The position numbers and the translations under genes are program-made. From positions 1,674,001 to 1,738,000 of the forward strand of contig NZ_CP054257.1 of the NCBI RefSeq assembly GCF_017893945.1: DNA of 64,000 bases, read 5' to 3'. Below the pieces are notes generated by a model. The model saw only the letters and a program-made list of their open reading frames with translations. It ran no database searches and was not told the origin of the DNA. This DNA comes from Treponema parvum (GTDB lineage: Bacteria; Spirochaetota; Spirochaetia; Treponematales; Treponemataceae). Shown here piece by piece: positions 36,089 through 44,040 of this stretch (position 1 is the stretch's first letter; every line of letters starts with the position of its first letter).

Positions 36089-37095
36089 AAACCGACTCCT
36101 GCGATTCCCATCTTATGGCGCGACTTTGCGTCCGCCGATTTGCGGATTACGCGCAATTTTGCGCTTCTTGACGGCGGATTCAGTTCAAGTTCTTTTCCGG
36201 AAGCACAGACAGGTTTTTTAGTCAGTATTTCCGCACAAGGCTTTCCGCCGCATACGCAAGACGGGTATTCGCTCGGGCACACGCACTCTTTCGCCAAATT
36301 TCTAAAATAGTTTTTCACAATGCGGTCCTCAAGCGAATGAAAGGTGATCACTCCCATCTTGCCGCCGATCTCCAAAACGTCAAAGGCGCCCGTTAAAGCA
36401 GCGGGCAGGTTTTTAAGCTCGGAATTTACGGCAATTCTTAGAGCTTGAAACGTCCTGGTTGCAGGATGAATTTTTTCATGCCTGTACTTTGAAGGAACGG
36501 CTTCATAAATAATTTCCGCAAGAGCCTTGGATGAAAAAATCTTCCCGGATTCTCTTGCACGGACTATTGCGGAAGCTATTTTCCTGCTGAATTTTTCCTC
36601 TGCATAAAGGTAGATCATGTCGGCGAGCTCTTTTTCCTTCAAAGTATTCACCAAGTCGGCGGCAGTCTTTGAAGCGCCCTGATCCAGCCGCATGTCAAGC
36701 CTTTCATCGCGTAAAAACGAAAATCCCCTCCCGGATTTTTCATAGTGGTAAGTCGAAATGCCAAGGTCGAACAGGATAAGATGGGGCATTGGCATATCCT
36801 TAGGATAGTTCCTGTAAAAATCGGTGAACCATCCGTTATAAAAACTCATACGTCCTGAAAACGCGGAAAGCCGTTCCCTCGCTTTCTCCTGAATTGAAGG
36901 ATCCGCGTCAAGTCCCAAAACGGACAGATTCGGATATCGTTCCAAAAATGCATAAGAATGTCCGCCCTCACCCAAAGTGGAATCTATCATAAATGCATTT
37001 TTTTCATACGGTTCACCCAAGGGGCTTAAATATTTCAAGCACTCTTCGAGTAAAACCGGCGTGTGAACCACCTCCAAACCAAACCCCGCTTTCAA
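36085..37095 (-). CDS. rsmH: 16S rRNA m4C1402 methyltransferase RsmH (MraW)
   Basis: AdoMet-dependent methyltransferase of 336 residues modifying C1402 of 16S rRNA. HTPVLLEECLKYL near the N-terminus, DSTLGEGGHSYAFLERYP (AdoMet motif I) and LFDLGISTYHYEKSGRGFSF are diagnostic. VITFHSLEDRIVKNYFR lies toward the C-terminus, after a Cys-rich loop (CVCPSEYPSCVCGGKPC). The first codon is uncertain: the frame opens at a TTG (37095) overlapping the mraZ stop as TTGA, with no ribosome binding site. Internal TTG or GTG codons before HTPVLL are possible. Confidence 0.92.
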   Translation of the reverse strand: MKAGFGLEVVHTPVLLEECLKYLSPLGEPYEKNAFMIDSTLGEGGHSYAFLERYPNLSVLGLDADPSIQEKARERLSAFSGRMSFYNGWFTDFYRNYPKDMPMPHLILFDLGISTYHYEKSGRGFSFLRDERLDMRLDQGASKTAADLVNTLKEKELADMIYLYAEEKFSRKIASAIVRARESGKIFSSKALAEIIYEAVPSKYRHEKIHPATRTFQALRIAVNSELKNLPAALTGAFDVLEIGGKMGVITFHSLEDRIVKNYFRNLAKECVCPSEYPSCVCGGKPCAEILTKKPVCASGKELELNPPSRSAKLRVIRKSADAKSRHKMGIAGVGL

Positions 37096-37535
37096 AACGT
37101 AATATTATTCAGTTCTTCCGCAGCGTCGCGGAAAGATTCTTCGCTTTGCTTGAGGTAGCGGCCGTAAGATTCCGCGTCCCACAGCTCAAAGTATTTGATA
37201 TTGCCCAATATCAGGCAATCCTTTGAAAGCGAAGCGAAATCGCGCAATGTCTGCGGAATTGAAAGGCGGCCCGCCTTGTCGAATTCCACTTCCTGCGCCG
37301 GAGCTATAATCCTTCTTATGACGCTTCTGTTTTTTTCATTAAACGGAGAAGCAGACTCCATTATCTTAGATGAAAAAACAGCCCATTCGTCGGGAGTATA
37401 AAGCCACAGACACGCGTCGATCCCCTGCGTAACTATGAGAAAGGTATCGGACAGTTCCGAACGTAATTTTGCAGGAAAAAGTATTCTTCCCTTTTCATCA
37501 AGCGTATTACGATATTCGCCGGTCAATAAACTCAT
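37092..37535 (-). CDS. mraZ: Transcriptional regulator MraZ
   Basis: AbrB-fold DNA-binding protein of 147 residues that opens and represses the division cluster. Two swapped-hairpin domains carry the DEKGRILFPAKLR motif (residues 13-25) and its second copy DKAGRLSIPQTLR (about 91-103). It sits directly behind three tandem boxes of its own recognised type at 37541-37570, supporting autoregulation. Confidence 0.95.
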   Translation of the reverse strand: MSLLTGEYRNTLDEKGRILFPAKLRSELSDTFLIVTQGIDACLWLYTPDEWAVFSSKIMESASPFNEKNRSVIRRIIAPAQEVEFDKAGRLSIPQTLRDFASLSKDCLILGNIKYFELWDAESYGRYLKQSEESFRDAAEELNNITF

Positions 37536-37540
37536 AAATA

Positions 37541-37570
37541 TTTACCACTTTATACCACTTTTACCCACTT
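37541..37570 (-). promoter_or_regulatory. Three tandem MraZ boxes
   Basis: On the minus strand AAGTGGGTAA, AAGTGGTATA and AAGTGGTAAA follow each other with an exact 10-bp period between the mraZ -10 element and its start codon. Direct repeats of a GTGG core at one-helical-turn spacing are the known MraZ operator in several bacteria. Confidence 0.8.
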
Positions 37571-37577
37571 ATTCACT

Positions 37578-37605
37578 ATGATATAATAAAAAAGACTAAA
37601 GTCAA
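37578..37605 (-). promoter_or_regulatory. Promoter of the mraZ division cluster
   Basis: -35 TTGACT (37605-37600), 16-bp spacer, -10 TATCAT (37583-37578). The MraZ boxes start just downstream. The -35 overlaps the sigma-28-like -35 of the divergent gene. Confidence 0.65.
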
Positions 37606-37624
37606 CGCCTAAAAATGCCGATAA
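37597..37624 (+). promoter_or_regulatory. Sigma-28-like promoter of the uncharacterised gene at 37644
   Basis: TAAAGTCA (37597-37604), 12-bp spacer, GCCGATAA (37617-37624). The -10 matches the flagellar sigma-28 consensus in all 8 positions and the -35 in 6 of 8; spacing is one base longer than the enterobacterial optimum. The start codon lies 20 bp downstream. Confidence 0.55.
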
Positions 37625-37643
37625 CTGTTTTTTTTTATAAATC

Positions 37644-38423
37644 ATGACAAAATCGCAATATGAATGTATAGTGAATACGATGATAAACACTTTGAACGAA
37701 AGCTCACTTCACAGGTCGCTAAAAACGCTTTATTCCTTAGAAGAGGGCGCAGAGACGGAAAAACAAGTGGACAGATGGGTATGCGACGTCGTAAAAGGCG
37801 ACGGAAGCGTTTTTGAAATACAGACCGGCAGCGTTTCAAGCCTGCGCCGCAAAATCGAAGGATTGCTCTCGCTCAAAAAAAGAGTAACACTTGTCTATCC
37901 CGTGATATGTAAAAAAACGATAGAAACCATGGACAAAGGCGGCAACCGCATTTCAAAACGCGCAAGTCCCAAAAAAGAAAGCGTATATTCTATTTTCAGG
38001 CAGCTTACGGGGCTTTGCGATTTGCTGCTCGATGAAAATTTTTGCCTTGAAGTTCCTGAAATAACCGCGACGGAATGCAGGCTGAGAACTGACGGTAAAG
38101 TTCAAAGTGCAAACAAGAGCCGCCGCTTTTTAAAAAACTGGATAAAGACCGATAAAAAGCTCACGGCCGTTTTAAAAACGCACCGATTCAAGACGGAAAA
38201 AGACTACTTAGGGCTTTTGCCGCAGACGGCGGATTTCATTAAAAACGATTTTACGGTAAAAGAAACCGCAAAATACATAAAAGAAACGCACACGCCGGCT
38301 GCGGCGTCCGAAGCGCGCGTAACGCTTTGGGTTCTAAGACGCATGGGCCTTATCGAAGAAATTTACAGGACAAAAAAAGAATGTCATTACAAAATAAAGA
38401 GCTTCGCCGAAGATCTGCAGTAA
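37644..38423 (+). CDS. Uncharacterised protein with PD-(D/E)XK-nuclease-like N-terminal segment
   Basis: A 259-residue soluble protein with no signal peptide or membrane helix. I do not recognise a named family. Residues 20-75 resemble a PD-(D/E)XK nuclease core: a helix with conserved Glu (SLEEGAETEKQVDRW), an acidic strand (CDVVKGDGS) and VFEIQTGSVSSLRRKI, where E-I-Q would be the catalytic E-x-K/Q. A basic middle region (SKRASPKKESVY) follows. The C-terminus (ARVTLWVLRRMGLIEEIYR) looks like a winged helix, so DNA binding is plausible. It is divergent from mraZ with overlapping promoters and carries a sigma-28-like promoter. No ribosome binding site is visible. Confidence 0.6.
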   Translation: MTKSQYECIVNTMINTLNESSLHRSLKTLYSLEEGAETEKQVDRWVCDVVKGDGSVFEIQTGSVSSLRRKIEGLLSLKKRVTLVYPVICKKTIETMDKGGNRISKRASPKKESVYSIFRQLTGLCDLLLDENFCLEVPEITATECRLRTDGKVQSANKSRRFLKNWIKTDKKLTAVLKTHRFKTEKDYLGLLPQTADFIKNDFTVKETAKYIKETHTPAAASEARVTLWVLRRMGLIEEIYRTKKECHYKIKSFAEDLQ

Positions 38424-38483
38424 AAGCTTCGCCGAAGGTTAAAAGTGAAATTTCAAAGGCGGCAGGGAATTTAGCCCCGGCAC

Positions 38484-38515
38484 AAAAAAAGGGCCGCCCT
38501 TCTAAGAGCAGCCCC
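38484..38515 (-). terminator. Intrinsic terminator of the flaA operon
   Basis: On the minus strand AGGGGCTGC... pairs with ...GGGCGGCCCT (38515-38491) with one mismatch and two wobble pairs, followed by seven T residues (38490-38484), just after the second FlaA gene stops. Confidence 0.75.
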
Positions 38516-38535
38516 TATTTCAAGGATCTTTATTT

Positions 38536-39264
38536 TTACCAGTTATCGTCCATGTCGTCTACGTCGTGATTTTCTATGTCGTACAAGTCGGTGACGGCGT
38601 GCATACCGTCAAAATACACATAGTACGCGCCTCTTGCGTTGACGGGATCACAATCGATCCTAAAGCCGGTGATTCTTAAACCGGGACGGTTACCGTAATA
38701 CGCGCTTGATTGAACTATACCGTGAACGCCGTCTACCGAAGGCGGAACCGCAACCGTAATTTTCTTCCAGCTGGTAAAGGCCAAGGAACCCATATATAAT
38801 TCATAATTGCGTCCGAAGAAGTCCTGCACCAGAAGGAACAAGGAATGATCCATATTTCGGCCTGCAACCCACACGGAAACGGTCTTTGTGACTCCTTCGA
38901 TGGGGATGGGCCTTACGGCTTCGATGTATATGGAATTTATACCGCGGCGGAAAAATTCAGCTTTAACGCCGAACGAGTGATTGTTTTCCCCGACGTCCTT
39001 TTCGCCTTCAACCAATTCCTTTTCATCTTCCTTTCCCGCAGGTCCGCCTGAAAACAGACGGCCGGTAACTACGCCCGCGTCCAAAGACATTCTGACAGTC
39101 CAAGAACCTTCCCGCTCAAAATTATCGACGAGGATGTTCTTTAAGGCCTGCTCGGCGGAATCGTTACCTATAACGGAAGGATCCGGTTCCGTCAAACTGA
39201 CCTGCGCAAAACTCATTCCAACTGAAAAGATCGCAAATAAACTTAAAAGCAAATATTTTTTCAT
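38536..39264 (-). CDS. flaA: Flagellar filament sheath protein FlaA
   Basis: Periplasmic flagellar outer-layer protein, 242 residues, with signal peptide MKKYLLLSLFAIFSVGMSFA. FlaA features are ILVDNFEREGSWTVRM near residue 45 and SFGVKAEFFRRGINSIYIEA. A carbohydrate-binding-like jelly-roll segment VWVAGRNMDHSLFLLVQDF and GLRITGFRIDC follow. The C-terminus is very acidic (DLYDIENHDVDDMDDNW). Sheath proteins coat the FlaB core in spirochaetes and affect filament stiffness. The ATG overlaps the stop of the paralogue upstream (TAATG). Confidence 0.85.
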   Translation of the reverse strand: MKKYLLLSLFAIFSVGMSFAQVSLTEPDPSVIGNDSAEQALKNILVDNFEREGSWTVRMSLDAGVVTGRLFSGGPAGKEDEKELVEGEKDVGENNHSFGVKAEFFRRGINSIYIEAVRPIPIEGVTKTVSVWVAGRNMDHSLFLLVQDFFGRNYELYMGSLAFTSWKKITVAVPPSVDGVHGIVQSSAYYGNRPGLRITGFRIDCDPVNARGAYYVYFDGMHAVTDLYDIENHDVDDMDDNW

Positions 39265-39986
39265 TACTGTCCATCCCCTGTACTCTTTTTATCGCCGAAG
39301 TCAGCATCTTTCAAGTTATATCCGTCGTAAACATGAGTAATACCCGCCGCCATATACTGGAATTTGTCAATAAACACGCTGAAATCATCGGCGTGTTCGG
39401 CAGCGTCGGCGCGGAATCTGAATCCGACAAAATACATATTGTCCGCGATGGAATGTCTTGAAGACGACTGTCGTATCGAACCTGCAATCTTTATTACGAT
39501 GTTTTTCCATCCGTAGAACTGAAGATTTCCCGCGGGGATAATATGAACGGAACCTTCTGCGTCGCGTACAAGGGCGTCCATAAAATAAAGATAATCGGAA
39601 CCCCATACCCAAAAATCAAGCTGAGAAACATTTCCTCTAAAAGGAATTTCATAGGGCTTGTCATCCTTGGAAGGATAAATTTCAAACCAGTTGTCGCCTT
39701 TTCTCTTAAAAGAAACCTTAGCGCCTAAAACCCGCGGTTCGGGATCGCCTTCTTTGACAAAGGGAAGAAGCGAATTCGGCATACCTTTAAAATTTGAAAT
39801 AATGGGATAACCGTCGGCGACAAAGCGGCTGGCCTGAATCTTCCACGTCCAATCCATTTGATCAGGCGTATCAAAATTATCGATCAAAACAGTCTCTACG
39901 CTTTTTTCATTGTGCTGGCTGAAAACCGGAAGACAAAATGAAAAAAACAAAGCTAGCGGCACAAAAAATGAAAAGCCCTTTTTCAT
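39264..39986 (-). CDS. FlaA-like flagellar sheath protein (paralogue)
   Basis: A 240-residue exported protein (signal peptide MKKGFSFFVPLALFFSFCLPVFS). It aligns by eye with the downstream FlaA: VLIDNFDTPDQMDWTWKIQ, VSFKRKGDNWFEIYP, LDFWVWGSDYLYFMDALVRDAEG and YFVGFRFRADAAEHADDFSVFID. Diverged tandem flaA copies are known in treponemes and may occupy different regions of the filament. AAGGAG gives the ribosome binding site and a sigma-28-like promoter lies about 50 bp upstream, so both genes are likely late flagellar genes. Confidence 0.82.
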   Translation of the reverse strand: MKKGFSFFVPLALFFSFCLPVFSQHNEKSVETVLIDNFDTPDQMDWTWKIQASRFVADGYPIISNFKGMPNSLLPFVKEGDPEPRVLGAKVSFKRKGDNWFEIYPSKDDKPYEIPFRGNVSQLDFWVWGSDYLYFMDALVRDAEGSVHIIPAGNLQFYGWKNIVIKIAGSIRQSSSRHSIADNMYFVGFRFRADAAEHADDFSVFIDKFQYMAAGITHVYDGYNLKDADFGDKKSTGDGQ

Positions 39987-40035
39987 TAAAAACTCCTTGA
40001 AATATTTTGCATTCCATAAAGAATACCTTGTTTAA

Positions 40036-40063
40036 TCATCGGCAGAATCATGCAATAACTGTA
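40036..40063 (-). promoter_or_regulatory. Sigma-28-like promoter of the flaA operon
   Basis: TACAGTTA (40063-40056), 12-bp spacer, GCCGATGA (40043-40036): 6 of 8 and 7 of 8 matches to the flagellar sigma-28 consensus, with the same 12-bp spacing as the promoter at 37597-37624. Confidence 0.55.
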
Positions 40064-40297
40064 ACTATTTGATTATATTTCGTGCATGCCTCTTTGTCAA
40101 ACAGTCAGCCCGTTTTGCCGGCCTATTTTGCTTGTTTTCAGTCATTTTTAGTGTGATTTTTTTGCCGCGCGGATTATCGCTTAAGCACTTTTTCGGCGGC
40201 GGATTATTTTGCGCGGGCTGTCGCGCCGGCTGCAACTATTTATGATAAAAACGTCCCACCGCCGATGCGCGCCCGAATTCCTTAAAAATTTGCTTTA

Positions 40298-40326
40298 TTG
40301 AAGTGCGGCGAAATACGTGCTATTAT
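40298..40326 (+). promoter_or_regulatory. Promoter of the phosphohexomutase gene, predicted leaderless
   Basis: -35 TTGAAG (40298-40303), 17-bp spacer, -10 TATTAT (40321-40326). The A of the ATG at 40333 is the seventh base after the -10, so initiation would fall on the start codon. Confidence 0.6.
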
Positions 40327-40332
40327 TCGATT

Positions 40333-42252
40333 ATGCAAGAACTTCCGGATATAATAATGTCCGCTTCGGGTTGGCGCAAAGTTTTCGCGGCGTCGGGCAA
40401 AGAAGACGACGGCCTTCCCGGTATCGGAGAAAAAAACACGGTTATCGCAATGCTGGCGGCAGAAATTTTTGCCGATTACATAATAAAAATTTCAAACAAG
40501 GCGTCGCCTTCCGTCGTCTGCGGAATCGACACGCGGCCTACAGGTCCTGCCGTAATCGACGCGGTCTTAAAAATATTCCTTGCAAAGGGAATAGTTCCGC
40601 ATTACGCAGGCGTCATAGCAGCGCCTGAAATAATGGCGTATTCCACACGCTTCGACGGTTTTATGTATGTTTCCGCGAGCCACAACCCTATAGGCCATAA
40701 CGGTTTAAAATTCGGTCTAAAAGACGGCGGGGTTCTTGCAGGCGAAGAAAATTTAAAACTTGCAAACGAGTTTCTGAAAAAATGGCATGAGAAAAATACG
40801 GAAGACAGGCTTAAGGCAACGGCAAATACGGCTTTGCCCTCGGAACTTGACTGGGTCTACGCGAACGCGCCTTCGGTAAAAAACAAGAGCGCAGCCTATT
40901 ATCATGACTTTATGATGCGCGTAATTTCGGACTCGGACGATCCTGCCGTTCAAAAAAACGTGTTTTCAATCATGCGTTCCAAGGCCTTAAAGAAAAAAAT
41001 CGCCGTAGTTTGCGACATGAACGGCTCCTCGAGGTCTTTATCCGTCGATGAAGAATTTTTTAAAGAATGCGGCATGGACTTTTACAAAATAAACGCTGCG
41101 CCCGGACAGATCGTACACGGAATAATTCCCGAAGGCGAAAATCTTCTATTCTGCGCAGCTGAAATGGAACGACTCAAAGACAAGGAAAAACTTCCCCTGC
41201 TAGGCTACATGCCCGACTGCGACGGAGACCGCGGAAACATCGTGTACTGGGACCGCCGCTCGGCTTCCGCAAAAACGCTCGAAGCCCAGGAAGTTTTCGC
41301 TTTGGCCGTTCTTTCGGAACTGGCGTACGGAGCGTGGAAAAACAAGGGCAAAAAAGATTATAAACCCGCCGTTGTCGTAAACTGCGCAACTTCGATGCGT
41401 ATTGATAGAATAGCCGAAGTTTTCGGGGCTGAAGTTTTTCGCGCGGAAGTAGGAGAAGCGAACGCCGTAAACCTTGCCCGGAAAAAACGCTTCGAAGGCT
41501 ACACTGTGCGCATTTTCGGAGAGGGAACAAACGGCGGAAACATAACGCATCCCGAAGCCGTCCGCGATCCGCTCAACACCGTCTTTGCGCTTGTAAGGCT
41601 TTTGGTGATGCATCCGGGTAATTCCAAACAGCCGGATTTATTTAAAATATGGTGTAAGTTGACCGGACAAGAAGAGCTGTATTCTCCCGGTGATATAACG
41701 ATAACCGACATTATAAATACTCTGCCCAAATACAAGACTACGAACACTTTTGATAAAAGAGCGATAATGCACATAAAGACTACGGATCACGGAATTTTAA
41801 AAAAGCGTTTTCAAAAAGAATTTGAAAAAAGCTGGGTAACGATGTCGCCTATTCTTAAAAAGAAATACGGAATCGTGTCTTACGCTGCGGCGGCTACAAA
41901 CGGAACGGTGGAAACTCAAAACATAAAAGATTTCAGCGTAAGCGGGAACGGAGGGCTTAAAATTCTGTTTTACGGAAAAGACGGAGATCGTGCCGAAAAC
42001 GGCGGCGTTGCCGGCACGGAAAGCGGCGCCTCGGGCATGTTACAGGGGCGATGTAAAGACGGCGGCGCTCTGGCCTTTATGTGGATGCGGGGATCCGGTA
42101 CGGAAAGCGTCTTTAGGGTTTTATGCGACGTAAAGTGCAAAACGCACGCAAAACCGCAATTCGAAAATTTAAACAGCGACACTTCAGATATGGAAGAGGA
42201 TCTTTTAAACTGGGAACGCAGTCTAATTGAAATTGCCGACAAATACAAATAA
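40333..42252 (+). CDS. Alpha-D-phosphohexomutase superfamily protein (phosphoglucomutase/phosphomannomutase-like)
   Basis: A 639-residue sugar-phosphate mutase. The phosphoserine loop is VSASHNPIGHNGLKFG (Ser at about 114), the magnesium loop MPDCDGDRGNIVY (about 293-298), the sugar-binding loop GEGTNGGNITHPEAVRDPLN, and the phosphate-binding loop MRGSGTESVFRV (about 588). It is unusually long, with an extended middle region, and its metal loop reads DGDRG as in the canonical family. It differs strongly from the mutase encoded immediately downstream, so the two probably use different sugars. The open frame extends 10 codons upstream, but promoter spacing and the family start favour MQELPDIIMSASGWR. 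Confidence 0.85.
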   Translation: MQELPDIIMSASGWRKVFAASGKEDDGLPGIGEKNTVIAMLAAEIFADYIIKISNKASPSVVCGIDTRPTGPAVIDAVLKIFLAKGIVPHYAGVIAAPEIMAYSTRFDGFMYVSASHNPIGHNGLKFGLKDGGVLAGEENLKLANEFLKKWHEKNTEDRLKATANTALPSELDWVYANAPSVKNKSAAYYHDFMMRVISDSDDPAVQKNVFSIMRSKALKKKIAVVCDMNGSSRSLSVDEEFFKECGMDFYKINAAPGQIVHGIIPEGENLLFCAAEMERLKDKEKLPLLGYMPDCDGDRGNIVYWDRRSASAKTLEAQEVFALAVLSELAYGAWKNKGKKDYKPAVVVNCATSMRIDRIAEVFGAEVFRAEVGEANAVNLARKKRFEGYTVRIFGEGTNGGNITHPEAVRDPLNTVFALVRLLVMHPGNSKQPDLFKIWCKLTGQEELYSPGDITITDIINTLPKYKTTNTFDKRAIMHIKTTDHGILKKRFQKEFEKSWVTMSPILKKKYGIVSYAAAATNGTVETQNIKDFSVSGNGGLKILFYGKDGDRAENGGVAGTESGASGMLQGRCKDGGALAFMWMRGSGTESVFRVLCDVKCKTHAKPQFENLNSDTSDMEEDLLNWERSLIEIADKYK

Positions 42253-42267
42253 AATCAGGAGAAAACC

Positions 42268-44040
42268 ATGGATTCAAAGGAAATTTTAAAACGCGCTAAA
42301 GAGTACATCGCGTCCGAAAAAGACGAAAGATTCCGCAAAGAAATTGTCGATCTTGTTGAAAAAAACGACATGAAAGAGCTGGAAGACAGGTTTTATCAAA
42401 ACCTTGAATTCGGCACGGCAGGCCTCAGAGGAATAATGGGCGGCGGAACGAACAGGATGAACACGCTCGAAATAAATCTTGCAACCCAAGGCTTGGCAAA
42501 TTATCTTATAAAAACCTTTCCAGAAAAAGCGAAAAAAGGCGAACTGAGCGCGGTAATCGCTTACGACAGCCGCGTAAATTCGGACATATTTGCGGAAGCT
42601 ACCGCATGTATTCTTGCAGCAAACAAGATAAAAGCCTATTTGTTTACCGGCCTTCGCCCTACTCCCGAACTGTCGTTTGCAATCCGCTATTTAAAAGCCG
42701 ACACGGGCGTTGTAGTCACGGCGTCTCACAATCCCAAAATGTACAACGGATACAAGGCGTACTGGAATAACGGCGCGCAGGTAACCGAACCGCACGACAA
42801 GGGAATAATAAAAGAAGTGAACGCCGTAAAATCGGTAAAGACTATATCAAAGGACGAAGCTCTAAAGGAGGGGATGATAATACCGATCGACAAAGAAATC
42901 GATGAAAAGTTCTGGGCGATGTGTAAAGCACAGCTTTTCAGACCCGCTCTCATAAAAGAAAAAGCAAAAGACGTAAAGATCGTGTATACTCCGCTGCACG
43001 GTACGGGGGCAATGCATGTTGAAAAAGTCTTAGGGGATCTGGGATTAAAAGTAATCACGGTTCCGGAGCAGCGTAAGCCCGACGGAAACTTTCCCACAGT
43101 TGAAAAACCGAACCCCGAAGAAGCTACGGCTTTGCAGCTCGCTCTGGCTCTGGGTGAAAAAGAAAAAGCGGACTGTATTATGGCAACGGATCCCGACGCG
43201 GACCGCTTCGGCAGCGCATTCCCTAAAAAAGACGGTAAATTCCAACTTGTTACGGGAAATCAAATGGGCGCTCTGCTTTTGGATTATATCCTTTTAAGCA
43301 GAAAAGAGACCGGAAGACTTCCCGACAACGCGGCTATCGTGCGCACTATCGTTACGTCTCCGTTCTGCGACAGCATATGTAAAAAATACGGCGTAAAAGT
43401 TTTCGAATGCCTTACGGGATTTAAATGGATAGCCGCGATCGAAGACGAAATGGAAAGCACAGGCAAAAATTCCTACGTGTTCGGATTTGAAGAAAGCTAC
43501 GGATACAAGATCGAAAAAGAAGTGTTCGATAAGGACGGAATATCCGCAGCGGCCATGTGCGCCGAAATGACGCTGTATTGGAGATCGAAGGGCAAAAGCG
43601 TTTTGGAACGGCTGGACGAACTTTATGAAGAATTCGGATATTTTGAGGACACGGCCATATCGCAGTATTTCTACGGCAGTTCGGGCGCAAGCACGATGAA
43701 AGGTATAATGACAAAGCTGCGTGAAGAAGGCCTGAAAACTCTCGGAAATAAAAAAGTCCTTAATATCCGCGACATAGACAGAAGCGTTTCGTTCTCACCC
43801 GACAATCCGGAGAAAAAAGAAAAAGTCGAACTTCCTAAAAGCAACGTGCTTCAATTCTTCCTTGAGGGAGGCACTATAGTAAGCGCGCGGCCTTCCGGAA
43901 CGGAACCGAAAATCAAATTTTACATCAACGCGTCCACGCCGATAAAGACGAGTCTTGATTCCGCCCGAAATGCGTCCCAAGAAGTTTGCAACGCCGTCAA
44001 CGCCGATATTAAGCGAATCCTAGATGCTGCCGGGAAATAA
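42268..44040 (+). CDS. Phosphoglucomutase/phosphomannomutase
   Basis: A 590-residue alpha-D-phosphohexomutase of the PgcA/Pgm2 type. FGTAGLRGIMGGGTNRMN is at the N-terminus, the phosphoserine loop VTASHNPKMYNGYKAYW is at about 150, MATDPDADRFG (about 308) binds magnesium, FGFEESYGY is the sugar-specificity loop, and ARPSGTEPKIKFYI (about 540) is the phosphate-binding loop. It interconverts glucose-1-P and glucose-6-P (or the mannose pair), feeding glycolysis or polysaccharide synthesis. CAGGAGAAAACC precedes the ATG. The 3' end overlaps the DnaQ-like gene by 17 bp. Confidence 0.93.
   Translation: MDSKEILKRAKEYIASEKDERFRKEIVDLVEKNDMKELEDRFYQNLEFGTAGLRGIMGGGTNRMNTLEINLATQGLANYLIKTFPEKAKKGELSAVIAYDSRVNSDIFAEATACILAANKIKAYLFTGLRPTPELSFAIRYLKADTGVVVTASHNPKMYNGYKAYWNNGAQVTEPHDKGIIKEVNAVKSVKTISKDEALKEGMIIPIDKEIDEKFWAMCKAQLFRPALIKEKAKDVKIVYTPLHGTGAMHVEKVLGDLGLKVITVPEQRKPDGNFPTVEKPNPEEATALQLALALGEKEKADCIMATDPDADRFGSAFPKKDGKFQLVTGNQMGALLLDYILLSRKETGRLPDNAAIVRTIVTSPFCDSICKKYGVKVFECLTGFKWIAAIEDEMESTGKNSYVFGFEESYGYKIEKEVFDKDGISAAAMCAEMTLYWRSKGKSVLERLDELYEEFGYFEDTAISQYFYGSSGASTMKGIMTKLREEGLKTLGNKKVLNIRDIDRSVSFSPDNPEKKEKVELPKSNVLQFFLEGGTIVSARPSGTEPKIKFYINASTPIKTSLDSARNASQEVCNAVNADIKRILDAAGK

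Larger units (their letters stand above)
39987..40332. other. Divergent intergenic region between flaA and the phosphohexomutase gene
   Basis: A 346-bp gap holding the flaA sigma-28-like promoter near its left end and the phosphohexomutase sigma-70 promoter at its right end. The middle (about 40090-40290) alternates T-rich tracts with GC-rich pieces (for example GCGGATTAT twice). I see no ORF with a ribosome binding site and no clear RNA structure. Confidence 0.6.
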
